Part shown: one piece after another, positions 33,785 to 44,423 of the stretch
Position numbering within the stretch: the stretch's first letter is position 1
Layout of the letters: every line of letters begins with the position of its first letter
Source: Hamiltosporidium tvaerminnensis
Taxonomy: Eukaryota > Microsporidia > Dubosqiidae
Direction: 5' to 3'
DNA: 64,000 nt
NCBI GenBank assembly: GCA_022605425.2
Contig: CM061247.1
Location: forward strand, 1,475,501 to 1,539,500
Program-made: the position numbers and the translations under genes
The notes under the pieces: model-generated
Databases searched by the model: none
Told to the model about the DNA's origin: nothing
The model's input: only the letters and a program-made list of their open reading frames with translations

Positions 33785-34022
33785 TCAGATTTGATCATCA
33801 TCGGCATTCCATCCTTCAAGTGCTTTGGGAGCCCTCATTAATACCTTTTAATGGCTTTTTTCAAGATTATTTGTTTACTTTTTCGGGTTTCGTAACAAGG
33901 CGCTTTTAAAGGGGGATTGTTATCCCTACGCCGAACTCCAAACTAGGATCCAGTCCTTTTTAGTCGCTTCTTAGGCCAAGCAGAGAATACTCCAAGCCAA
34001 TTCTGCTCCGTATATGGTGGGG
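33785..34022 (-). repeat. Family C SINE-like repeat, copy 2
   Basis: The reverse strand reads GGAGCAGAATTGGCTTGGAG, then AAGCGACTAAAAAGGACTGG, GCGTAGGGATAACAATCCCC, TTGTTACGAAACCCGAAAAA and ends GATGATGATC. It is collinear with copies at 15955 and 55365 and keeps the 5' part better than the 15.9 kb copy. Confidence 0.6.
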
Positions 34023-34499
34023 AACATAATTAAATGATATGAAAAATTATTTTAAAGCGGCTTGGAATTATTACCACAAACATAAACCTGCAACTAATCG
34101 TAACAAAACTATGTTTTACTGGAAAGAGGGATTATATTAAGTTTCGTATTCATATGTGGAGGTTACTAATATAGAGAGTTATTTTCCCATGTACCAACCT
34201 ATACTAAAGAAACAAAAAAAAATAAAAAAATATGAACCAAGAAAAAAGGAGAAATAAATGAGAAAAAAAACAAAAAAAATAAAAGCGAAAGCGGTAATAT
34301 AAAAGGAAATTTTGGAAAAGAAAAAAGTAAAAGAAAGGGAATATAAGGAACAAACTATAAAAACCAACATTGTTTAATTTTTCGCTTATTTAGTCTGTTT
34401 TTAGGGATAACTTTGGATATACTTGGATTTTTTTCATAACGGACTCTAAAACTGTCAGAGCAAACTCTCTGTATAACAAACCAGAATCCAGCTTCTTAA
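34023..34499. other. Intergenic, purine-rich tract
   Basis: An A/G-rich tract at about 34200-34360 gives a low-complexity F/S minus-strand frame; no gene is supported. Confidence 0.5.
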
Positions 34500-35690
34500 A
34501 AGCTATTAATTTTGTCAATTCGTGGCGATTGATTGGTATCAGAAGAATCTTCAAATAAAAACCACATCCCCTGAATTAAATGCAATACGGTTGTAATGAA
34601 CATCAGCATCTTTGGCAATTCTCGGAATGTAAATGTCTCTATAGTTTGTATCAACTCTTTTGGGACTAAAAATAGTAGCCTGCTGTATAGCGTTACAATA
34701 AATGGGTATAAGATTTGTTCCTTCATTAAATTCTAAATTATATTCAAGGGGGGATTCTTCTTCTGTGAATTTGGTTACTTCTCCCGGTCTGTGGTATTGA
34801 TCGCGCAAGGCAAAATATTTATACCCATTCAACATCTAAATCCCTGCATTGGTGACATGTTTATTGGCCTACTCCATAATGTATTGTATTCAAATACAAT
34901 TTTATCAATAATTTAACAACAGATAATGCTTTCGCAATTTTCTATATCACTGTTTGATTAACGCTTTCAACTAGGCCTTGGTTTTGCGCATGTCTTCGCC
35001 TTCCTCTTACAAACCTAACGTTATGTAAACTTAGAAATTTCGTAAAAACAGAAAAGTTGAAATCTTTGCCGTTATTGCTTTATACGATAATCGGCGCGCC
35101 GCATTATATAAATATTTCCTTTAACGCAGACATAATGTTTTTAGCTGTTTTACTTTTCATTGCAAATGAAAAAAGAAATTTGGAATAGAAATCTATAATT
35201 TTTACAATCCATCCATATCCGTTATTTTAATTAGCATGTTTTTTTTGATCAACACAATCTATTTGCACGATATGCCATGGATGTCCTGATATTATGGGTG
35301 TAATTTGTAAGATGCGACATAATGGTTGATATCTCTTATATATTAGTTATTTCGAGAAATATTCGTCAATTATTTCTCTTTTAAACACAATAAATCGAAT
35401 TTTTGAGTTTTCATAGATTGCCTTTATTCCTTTGTAATCAGGTAGGCGATGTGCATCAAATAAAGCATGTTGTTTTTCAAAATCCTTTTCAATGACTGCC
35501 TCTTTATAAACTTTTCTGGTTTCTTTATAAAGCATTTTTTCATTAATCTATTCGTAGTTCCTTATTTTTTAAAAAATTCTTTTTTTTCTGAAAAGATAAA
35601 CCAGAAGGCGCATTATTTCTATCCGATAGGTATAATTTTATCAGTTCTATTTCTAACATAGTTAAAATGACTTTTATGAGATTTTATTCT
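34500..35690 (-). pseudogene. DDE integrase relic, KRBA2/SCAND3-like (gypsy/Ginger type)
   Basis: The minus strand shows, in order: a segment with HRLPDYKGIKAIYENSKIRF (N-terminal integrase region, about 35460-35350); then ITPIISGHPWHIVQIDCVD (about 35310-35240, first catalytic Asp in QID); NNGYGWIVKIIDFYSKF; MKSKTAKNIMSALKEIF; SNNGKDF (about 35080-35060, where SDNG is expected, so the second Asp reads Asn); NVRFVRGRRRHAQNQGLVES (about 35020-34960, Glu present); and a downstream 94-codon segment (34835-34551). Stops and frame changes interrupt it throughout. Integrases of this type belong to LTR retroelements or Ginger-like DNA transposons. No reverse transcriptase or long terminal repeats are seen nearby. 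Confidence 0.68.
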
Positions 35691-36000
35691 TGCTCAAATT
35701 TCTCTCAAAAACCTATATAAATAAAACAAATATACAGCATACAGCCCTTATTGAAGTTCAGCAGAAGATTAATAGAATTAATATTTTTAAAGGGGGTTAA
35801 AAAAAATATTTCTTTAGTTTCTTATATGGTTAACCTTCACTTATGGGTTCGAAATTAAATAAAAAAAAGACCGTGTTTCCTGCCTAGAGTTATAATCGAA
35901 ATAAAAAATTATATACGATAATAAATCGGTCTTATCAAAAATCTCAAATACCTGTTTTAAAAAGAAACCCTCTTTCTAAAAAAGTTTAAAAACGATCGAA
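35691..36000. other. Intergenic
   Basis: AT-rich spacer between the integrase relic and the secreted-family pseudogene; nothing recognised. Confidence 0.4.
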
Positions 36001-37509
36001 ATGAATTTCAAACAATTTATAAATATATATTTCTTCTATATTTGGTTTAATACTACATTTGATCATGTATATTAATTTATTGTGTGAAAGAGAAAAATAT
36101 TTAAATTAAAAAACTGGACATGTTATATTTACCAATTCTCCCAAAGATTTACTAGGTTACATTATACATAATATTCCTCAATTTAATGTATTTTGTAATT
36201 TTTTTAAGCCATTTTTTAATAAATCGAATGATAAAATAATAGAAAGAGGTTTTATAAATGTAAAAGATAAAATTCTTAAAAATTGTAAAAAAATCAAATA
36301 TGATGAGTATACATTATGTAATATGCTTTATACGGAGTGCATTGCACTCTTTACTGATGAAATGTATGATGTTTGCTTGTATTTAGATATTTTTAACGAG
36401 AAAACGCTCTTACGGATTAAGGATATGCTCTTGCAAATACAATCAGGTTTAGAAGATTTATATTTTATCAATCAACTAAAAAATCTCAAAAAATGGGATT
36501 CTAAAAAATTGAGTGTGGAAGAGAATCAACCAGAAATTTTCAAGGTTTTCGATGAATTTTTGGGTAACGAAAGAATTTTACAATATTTCTTTTCACAGTT
36601 TTGTTTGTTTTGGGATTGTTTTTTTGTACCGAAAGAAAAATTTTCGGATATTATGAATGATTCTTATATTTTCAAGTCTAAAAGAATACAGAATTATTAT
36701 GAACAGGGCATATCATACGATGATTATTTTGAAAATATAAAGAAAATATATAAAAGTATGAATTGGAACCAAATTATAGATTTTATTCTTGAGGATGTTG
36801 CTTTAACAAGCAATAATAGAAGACTTGTTATTTTCTCATGGGTTATCTGCATTCAGAAAATTAATTTATTGAGATTTTATATTTCCTTTTGATTATGAAA
36901 GAACATCATTTCAAATTGCCTCCTTGAGCAAACTAACATATTGGAATTCAACCACGAATATAATGATTTTATCTTTCCAAACTCGAATATATTTGGAAAA
37001 AATCCAGATTCTAATATTATTGGTAGATTGAATAATTGTAAAAGTATAAATTTTAGCATTATGATCGAATCAGAATATTTGATCGCTGTATTCATAAAGG
37101 ATTTCATCAAAAAAATCGGAGAAAAAAATTTTTTACAAATGCTTTGTATGGTAAATTTTGAAAATAAAAAGACGAATTTTTATCAGAATTTGGAATATTT
37201 AAATATGCTCGAGCCGTTTAAAACCGAATTTATTGTGAATCTAAGTTGTTCTCTTGAATTTTTGAAGAAAGATGTTCATATTGTGTTTGCATTTCGTAAA
37301 CTTGATGTGAAACTATTTAAATTCATGAAAAATCAAATCTTAGAAATAATTACGTCTAAAAATTCGAGGCTTATCATAGAAAACGAAATCTTTGCAAACT
37401 CAGAAATTTTCGAATTTTTTTTGATTTGTACAAGCAATACATGCAAAAGGCGGCAAAGGGTTTAAAAAATATCAAAATTGTTAAAAAGATTGATTTTATG
37501 GATCTGTAA
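36001..37509 (+). pseudogene. Secreted-protein family, copy 2 (several frameshifts)
   Basis: A possible start at 36001 (MNFKQFINIYFFYIWFN) would be a signal peptide but is followed by a stop. The family core begins about 36120 (GHVIFTNSPKDLLGYIIHN) and continues through an open frame at 36323-36892 containing YFINQLKNLKKWDSKKL and FFSQFCLFWDCFF. The frame changes near 36880-36940, continues 36941-37465 (LEPFKTEFIVNLS, KKDVHIVFAFRKLDVKLF) and must change again near 37425 to give the C-terminal KIVKKIDFMDL ending at TAA 37507-37509. It is collinear with the 18.4 kb and 25.3 kb copies and in the same orientation as the first. Confidence 0.75.
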
Positions 37510-39219
37510 CACGATTTAAATATCATTTAATATAATAATTCTGCTGTATTTAAATTCAGTATATTTAATAAATTATTGTTTTTTCATGATACTTTTCTAG
37601 GATCGAACCATTGCAAACACTTTAATATTTATAGTGGGTTATAAATATTTTTTTTTCACTTTATAAATTTTAAATTTTTAAGTTACAGTTGGTCAAATTT
37701 GATATATTTTATCTGAGCTTCCGTATTCGATATAGTCATTTAAATATAATTATACAATTGAATGAAAAATGTTGCCCAGCTCTTTAGTTTTTTTTTCGAA
37801 TTTAGGTCTATGAGATATGACTGTGTGTTTTTTTCGTTTTTAAATGACTTTATTTGTCTCTCAGGTGCCTTTTTCAACAATTATTACAGGATTTTAATTT
37901 CCTTCCGAAGTCAAAATAAATAATTTTGACTGTTTTTTTATGTGGCATGATCTGTGCATTTGATGTATTTTATCATATTTATGTTTCATACGTTATATTT
38001 TATGTTATTTGTATAATGAAAATACTGATTATACAAAGAAACTATATAAATAAATAATCTATGGATGCAATCCTTTCAAGAGGTAAGCTTCTTTTGATTT
38101 TTTATTTCATCCATTCGGTTCACGTGTTACGAAGAATTAATAAACGCCCTGCATGCAATCTCATTTATTTGCATTTCTGTAGTGAACATATCAGGGCTAA
38201 TATTTGGATTTTAGCAAAGTTTTTATTCTAGTGTTATTCTTAATTGCTAATAATCATTTGCAAAGAAACCAGCAAACAAAGCGAAAAAATGTTCGTGTAA
38301 AAATTTTTATTTTCAGTTAGTTATAAGTAGAAGGATATCGAATTTGATAAATGTGATACCTTCTATATTCATATACGAATATTTTTTAAATATGCCGCCA
38401 AATTTCTAACGAATTCAAATTTGCAAACACTATTAATGTCAATTTTCTTCATACAATACATCTTAGTTGTAAAAAAACGAAAAAAGCTAGTTTTGTAGTT
38501 GTTGGAATTATAAGCTCTAATCTGAATAGCTGGGCTCGTTTTTGGAGCGGTTAATTCTTTATTCGTTGTATAACCAATGTATAAAAGAAACAGAATACAC
38601 AATATTTCAAATCAAAGGTATTTCAGCACGGAAAACAACGTGGTAAATCTATAAATTCCTAAAGGTTTTTATAAACTTTAGTAGAAGAACGAGCATAAAA
38701 TATATAAGAACTTTAAATTTGTTTTCATATATATTTTTCTTGTACTTCAAAGCCTAATTATTTAATATTTTTAATTTATGACTGATTTATAAGTGACGGT
38801 ATTGGCTTTTAAATCCGGGATCCGAGGTTATTCTCTGCTATTAAAATATTATTCTTCAAGATAGAATATTTTTTTCGTTACGCTAAACTAACCATTAAAA
38901 AGAAAAATATTCAGAAACACCTTCAATCACGTGAAGAAGCTTTAATTCAAATAGATCGTGATCATCGGTAGTGAATAATCACGTACTTACAAATATTTTT
39001 TTATTTCGTACTTCGTATACAGTTGAATGTTTCGTATTTATTTGCAGGTAATATGACTTGTGTGGTATTTTACTGCATACAAAAATTATTCTTTGGATTT
39101 TCATATAAAATATAAAGTTATTTTTGTGGGCCCCCCTACTTTTGAAAGAAGAAAACAAACATAAAAATTTGAGGAATTCTTTAAATAAACCCTTTTATCA
39201 AAAAAAATGTTTACTTACA
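37510..39219. other. Gene desert, one doubtful secreted-like frame
   Basis: A minus-strand frame at 38614-38369 has a hydrophobic start and a plausible coding composition (LLYIGYTTNKELTAPKTSP, RFFTTKMYCMKKIDI) but no ATG. It could be a relic of a small secreted protein. The remainder is AT-rich and empty. Confidence 0.35.
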
Positions 39220-39425
39220 CGGGTTAACATCCCTATATTTTAAAATATAGAGCCTGTATCTATAATAAACACTTTTATCAAAACAACTAATTACTTACAA
39301 GGATTAAAATCCCCTTATTTCAAAAATCGAGCCTCTCTCTATAAAAGATACCTTTAATTTGTATGCGGTGAGAGAGGTTACGATAACTTGCAACACATTA
39401 TTTTATAAGACACTGGGTTTACTAA
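39220..39425 (+). repeat. Family D repeat, copy 2, with partial duplication
   Basis: 39295-39425 aligns with 12362-12485. The left part, 39220-39290 (ACACGGGTTAACATCCC, ATAGAGCCTG), repeats the beginning of the same unit, so one and a half units are in tandem. Confidence 0.45.
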
Positions 39426-39632
39426 TATATTACACGGGCTAAAATTGTTTTTATATACTCTAATTAAGGCCTAAAATTTTGTGAAAAAGACTTTATTAAT
39501 CATAATAATAATTGAAGTAAAATTTCTGTAATATATTCTAAAGGGTGCGGCTTTTTGCCCTTAATTTTCTATTTCTTGATTCCCTCCGCCATTTTAAGAG
39601 CTTTAAATCTAATTATATGTTCTTTGAATTGT

Positions 39633-40692
39633 AGAAGCTCAACTAGCTAACCCATATAACGAGCTCGAAAACCGAAAACTACATCCAAAGTTATATAATT
39701 TAAAAAAATGAGCTGGTTAGTATGAATGATTCTTCATGATGGTTTGTGAAGGAAAGTGTAAGACCACTTGATGAAGCAGTTTTCTGCTATATTCAGGATA
39801 GAAATGTATACTGTGGCAGAAGGTATGTGGCAACTTGCAACCAGTCTAAGAAAATAGTAAACCTCTTAGCAATGAGATGTGAAAAAATGCTTGATCATGG
39901 CTATAAAAGACGAAACAATAAAGTGTTACGATGTATACATTTGCTCTTGCCAAATAAATATAAGTTTATGTCCTAAAAACGAATTAAAAGCCATAAGTTC
40001 AAAAAATTCTTGATAACGAGTATGCAGAGATAAGATTGGGCACCGGGATAAAAAAATATAGAAGATTCGGTGCAATAGATCTGATATATTTATTTTCGGC
40101 AATTTTTGTAATACGATAAACCTCATTGAAGTGGAAATCACATCCTAAGACTCTCTTCATACAGTTGAACCAGAGAAGCGTAAGAAGTATTATCCATCAT
40201 AAAATGAGTTGGTCTTATTTATAAATGTAGTGTAGAGATAATTTTTTATGTGGTGACCTGGGACGGTATTGTGACAAAATAACATAAGATGTGTGTTAAA
40301 AGATTACAAACACCCATAAATATAGAGACATATATACAATCCATAGTACTCAAAAAGACTTTCGAAACAATTATTTTGATCGACAAAGCGGACTTAAGGC
40401 TGGGCCAAATGCCGAAGAGGGCTGGGAGAGGTATCATTAAGTGTTATTTTAGAAGCTGAAATGCATAAACAACCAACACCCTCTTTCAAGCAAGTAGACA
40501 ACGGGTAGACGATATTAAAACGGAAAATACAAGAAAATATTTTACCTCTTATTTTGGATTGCATAACCACATCAGAGTAACTGACAATAAATATAAACAA
40601 AGAGTAGGATTTAATTAAAGATAATGAAGGGGTTAGAATGGTTGAATAAATAGTTTAAAATAGAAAAAAATTGTTAAACCATAATTTAATAA
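39633..40692 (+). pseudogene. R4-like retrotransposon, 5'-truncated copy
   Basis: Homology to the first element begins abruptly at GAAGCTCAACTAGCTAAC (first element at about 11136) and runs to the shared 3' end. It covers the end of the thumb, the zinc finger (partly damaged: a C is lost in the first CxxC), and the endonuclease region, with many stops and indels. A 76-codon frame at 39746-39976 is the finger segment. Abrupt 5' truncation with an intact 3' end is the usual product of target-primed reverse transcription. Confidence 0.8.
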
Positions 40693-40964
40693 ATTAAATC
40701 TTGACATTGTAGATTGTTTATAATGTTTATATTTAAGTATAAAATGCATGAATTATATTTTCGAAATAAAATAATTTGCTATTCTTCAAAAATTCATTAT
40801 ATTTGTTCGATATTGAGAATAAATATAAATATTTACTCGCAAAGCTGTTTTTGTGCTATTTACCTTGCATCATACATACCATTCAAGAAAATAGTGGTTT
40901 ATTTTAAATTAATTTGTTGAAAATAGTTGTCTTTTATTTTTTTAGATTGTTACTTATATACTTA
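40693..40964. other. Intergenic
   Basis: AT-rich; a 68-codon plus-strand frame here has no support. Confidence 0.4.
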
Positions 40965-41190
40965 TTTCATTCCCCCTTTACTGCTTGGTGTCGAAGATGA
41001 ACAACTGGAAATTTATCCATTTCATCTTTTATTCTGTTTAACTCGTGAAAGTAGGTGATTGGTCTATAGATCCAATGTTGTTTATATCTCACCAAAATAT
41101 CAACAATGATTTCACAAAAATTCACACAATAAATGCTAACCAGAAAGCTATTAATGTGGTTATCCTCTATCTCCCCCCCAATAGACAATA
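40965..41190 (-). repeat. Family B dispersed element, copy 2
   Basis: The minus strand reads GGATAACCACATTAATAGCT, then AACATTGGATCTATAGACCA and ends ATCTTCGACACCAAGCAG. It is collinear with copies at 14602 and 50488. An 81-codon minus-strand frame inside it is incidental. Confidence 0.6.
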
Positions 41191-41653
41191 ATAGCAAATC
41201 AAATATTTGCAAAATGCTATAAATAATTTAAATATATTAAAAAAACATTTGATTCAGATTCTACAAACTCGATTGCCTATTTTCATAGCCATAAAGAAAA
41301 TAATTGCAAAATTTAATTTGATTAAAATAACTTGACCCGAAAGTAGCTTAACGGGATTATAAATGCGTCTAAAGAAACCGGTAAATTCGTTCTTTATTTT
41401 ACCCAAGCATATCATGATTTGAAATGCATAAACCGCCGAACAATAGTTACATGATATTGATGTGAAGTCACCTTTTGAAGCGTTTGAATATACCGTAAGA
41501 ATTTAATTATTTTGTCTTAACCAGAATGGTTTATATAAAACGAAAGAAAGGATCGATAGAGAATTAAATCGAACTATTAGCATAAATAAAGTGTAATAAA
41601 AAGTCTTTATTATTGCTAAATATTCTAATTAATTTAAAATAAAATTTACTTTA
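41191..41653. other. Intergenic
   Basis: AT-rich spacer between family B and family A repeats; nothing recognised. Confidence 0.4.
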
Positions 41654-41665
41654 TTTAATGTAAAA

Positions 41666-42355
41666 AGTGGAGGGAGGATAACCACATAAAAAACTTTCTG
41701 CTTGGCAATGAGTTGTGAAACTGGTGCGAGATCATTGTTTAGATTTTTGGTGGGAATACAACCACACTACATCTTCGGTTGTTCCATGGGAGTTGTTATG
41801 AAGAGGAGAGGTCTAAGAAATGGAGAAACTTTTTCTATAAATTTATTTGTAGTTTTTTATGTAACCAGATTGCAGACCGCAGCTGAACATGTAGGTAATT
41901 GCCATGTAAAAGCATGGAAACCTAGCCTTGCTCACTCGGGTTAGAAGACTTAGCGCCTGGGAGATATAAAAATAAAACCCATTAAAAGCCGGGAGAGCTG
42001 TAGGGTTATACCTGTTGGTTGACATTGCACTGTCTAGTGGACCCATGTATTCTCTGAAATATATCTTAGCTGAAGTTTATTGGGTTAGTGTGTGTGGGAA
42101 TGCTGCATGTCTTGGGGGCCCAGGGGGCTTCGGCCTTCGATCACACTCCTGCAACGGACATTAACGAACTCCGGCAACTGCCTCGCCTGTAATTAGGTTC
42201 TCACACCTGGTAAATGAGGCTTTGGAACATGGTATCGCGGGTTACTGTGGGTTTTGGGTGCGTTATTTATGTTAAACCTAGAACTGCGTTAATGTCATGA
42301 AAACAAATATAACACTTGCCACTATTGTAAAAAGATGTGATATTTTTAAATAAAG
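41666..42355 (+). mobile_element. Family A dispersed element, copy 2
   Basis: It starts AGTGGAGGGAGGATAACCAC and ends TTTTTAAATAAAG. Flanks TTTAATGTAAAA (41654-41665) and TTTACTGTAAAA (42356-42367) differ at one base, consistent with a 12-bp target-site duplication. The first 300 bases are nearly identical to the 52.9 kb copy, while the 3' half carries many 1-3 base losses relative to both other full copies. The shared frame here has an ATG (41708), absent in the other copies. Confidence 0.78.
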
Positions 42356-42824
42356 TTTACTGTAAAATAAATACGAAAAAAAACCATTAAAACATTCCTT
42401 TACATTAAATATACTTTTCATTTATTTTATAAAAATTTCATTAAATTATGAATAAATTTGTCATTAAAACTCATATTTTAAAACAAAATAAAGACTGAAA
42501 TGCATATGATAGTATGAAACAAGCTATATTTAAAATTGAACATAATTAGATTATTTTAAGAAATAATTTATTTAGACAAAAAATGAATATACTACCATAT
42601 AACTTGAAAAATAAATTTTCAAGATGTTGTACCTAATATATTATAAATGAGTTTAACAGTGGAAATGATTTTTGTTCGAGTGTGTGGAATCAGATAGCTT
42701 CAAAAATCTTAAAAATAAATTTTTCATAGAAAATAAATTTATAAATGAAACTTAATTGTGTAAAAATTTAACGTTTTGGAGCTAAGAATCAGAGATTTGA
42801 ATCAAATTTTGAATTTTAAAATAT
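42356..42824. other. 3' intergenic of polymerase kappa
   Basis: AT-rich spacer downstream of the minus-strand polymerase gene; no terminator or other element can be defended. Confidence 0.4.
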
Positions 42825-44423
42825 TTAAACATATTTTTCGTTAGGTTCTGTATTTGTAGATTTAAAAAATTTCAATAAAGTTTTATTAATTTTTCTTTTT
42901 TCGGTTTGTTGTTTATCAAGACAAATATTTACGTGACTTTCAAATATAAAATTCGATTCGTTAAAGAATCCCAAATTGCATATCGGACATAATCTTTCAG
43001 AACAGATTACCATATCATTTGTATATTTTTGTATTAAATTAAAATTCTTTTCTTTAATAAGAGAAGATACTTTTATACCTATGAGTCTAATTGTATTTAC
43101 ATTACATATCGATTCATACAATTTTTGTTTAATACTTTTGTCACTAAAATGGTTTGTCAAAAGATCTATCACGGTATCAAAAATATCCTCTATTGTTTTT
43201 ATTGGGACTTTACATTGTCTTTGAATTGTAAATGAATTAAAATCACTGAATTTGATTTTTACTGAAATAAGAAAACTGAAATAGTTATTTTTTTCCATCT
43301 TCTTTGATACATATTTAGAAATATTATAAATATTATTAATTATTTCTATGTAATCATTGGTTGCCTTGAAAGAATATTCCTTGTTTATACTTTTTTTTGA
43401 CAAGCTGGTGTATGAGACAGGACGTAGACCATCAAATATTGAAAGACCGTATGATAATCTAAACAATATATTAAATGTTTTCATTTTTAAAGATAAATAT
43501 AGAAGATGGATGTTTTCTTGTAATTCTTTGACTTTTTTCAAATTAAATGTTCGAACAAGTAATTCTTTGGTTCTTTTTCCTATCCCATTGAGTTCATCGA
43601 CATCTAAATCATTTAAATACGTTTGAAAATTATTTTTTAAACAAAATTGACCATTTGGTTTGTTTACTTTACTAGAAAGCTTGGCTAGTCCTCTACAAAC
43701 AGATATACCTGCACTTATTGTTAACCCGGTCGTATCAAATATACAATTTCTGATTTCTTCAACAATTTTACAAATATTTTCAAATGTAAATAAGACACAA
43801 CTATTTTCGAATTCTATCTTTTTTTTCAAATCAGTTTTTTTAGATAAAATATTATACGCGGTATTCAAGCTATCTTTATCAAATGAAAGACATGCCTCAT
43901 CAATTCCATACATTTCTAAATTCTTATCATATTTACTTAAAATACCCATAATAATTTCAGAATAATAATTATATTTTTCCATATTTGGTTTTATTATTAA
44001 AAGAGTAGGACATAGATTTTTAGCAATATATCCAGGCATACCGGCCTTTACTTTATATTCTCTTGCTTTATAATTACACGCACATATCATGGCGTTCCCT
44101 CCCACTGCCAGAGGAACATTATGTAAAGATTTATTTTTTAGCATTTCCACACTTGCGTAAAATGAATCCAAATCAACATATACAAATATAAATTTGGGAT
44201 TTTCTCCAAATAAAACAGGCCATTCTATTCGTAATTTCTCTTCAAATTTTTCTACAACTTGCTTTGCTCCTTCTACTTCTACACTAGAAATCTTTTCTAA
44301 TTTTGTTTTTATATTTAACGCCTTTTTACGCACATTTATTATTTTATTTTCTTCTTTTTCGTCAAAATAATCCAATTTATCTTTATTGTGTTCGTTTTGA
44401 GAAGTTTTTAATTTTTCTTTCAT
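42825..44423 (-). CDS. POLK: DNA polymerase kappa (Y-family translesion polymerase)
   Basis: The ATG at 44423 is chosen; the codon before it is GTG. The protein has 532 residues. Translesion polymerases of this family copy past damaged bases in the nucleus. Residues 1-75 are a charged helical N-terminal extension as in the kappa N-clasp. The palm has FVYVDLDSFYASVE (about 80-93, metal-binding D84), VGGNAMICACNYKAREY, AGMPGYIAKNLCP, and YGIDEACL with catalytic D175-E176. LAKLSSKVNKPNGQ (about 247-259) and a helix-hairpin-helix LNGIGKRT follow, then the little-finger domain. C-terminal CPIC...HVNIC (C479, C482, H497, C501) is a UBZ4-type ubiquitin-binding finger, with Asn where HxDxC usually has Asp. 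NKTLLKFFK (513-521) resembles a PCNA-binding PIP box at the same terminal position as in human kappa. Frame intact. A CCC triplet lies about 10 bases before the ATG, as in many microsporidian genes. Confidence 0.93.
   Translation of the reverse strand: MKEKLKTSQNEHNKDKLDYFDEKEENKIINVRKKALNIKTKLEKISSVEVEGAKQVVEKFEEKLRIEWPVLFGENPKFIFVYVDLDSFYASVEMLKNKSLHNVPLAVGGNAMICACNYKAREYKVKAGMPGYIAKNLCPTLLIIKPNMEKYNYYSEIIMGILSKYDKNLEMYGIDEACLSFDKDSLNTAYNILSKKTDLKKKIEFENSCVLFTFENICKIVEEIRNCIFDTTGLTISAGISVCRGLAKLSSKVNKPNGQFCLKNNFQTYLNDLDVDELNGIGKRTKELLVRTFNLKKVKELQENIHLLYLSLKMKTFNILFRLSYGLSIFDGLRPVSYTSLSKKSINKEYSFKATNDYIEIINNIYNISKYVSKKMEKNNYFSFLISVKIKFSDFNSFTIQRQCKVPIKTIEDIFDTVIDLLTNHFSDKSIKQKLYESICNVNTIRLIGIKVSSLIKEKNFNLIQKYTNDMVICSERLCPICNLGFFNESNFIFESHVNICLDKQQTEKRKINKTLLKFFKSTNTEPNEKYV

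Noticed and set aside
34179-34370. 63-codon minus-strand hydrophobic frame
   Set aside because: It is the reverse of a purine-rich AAAGAAA tract, giving only F, S, Y and I.
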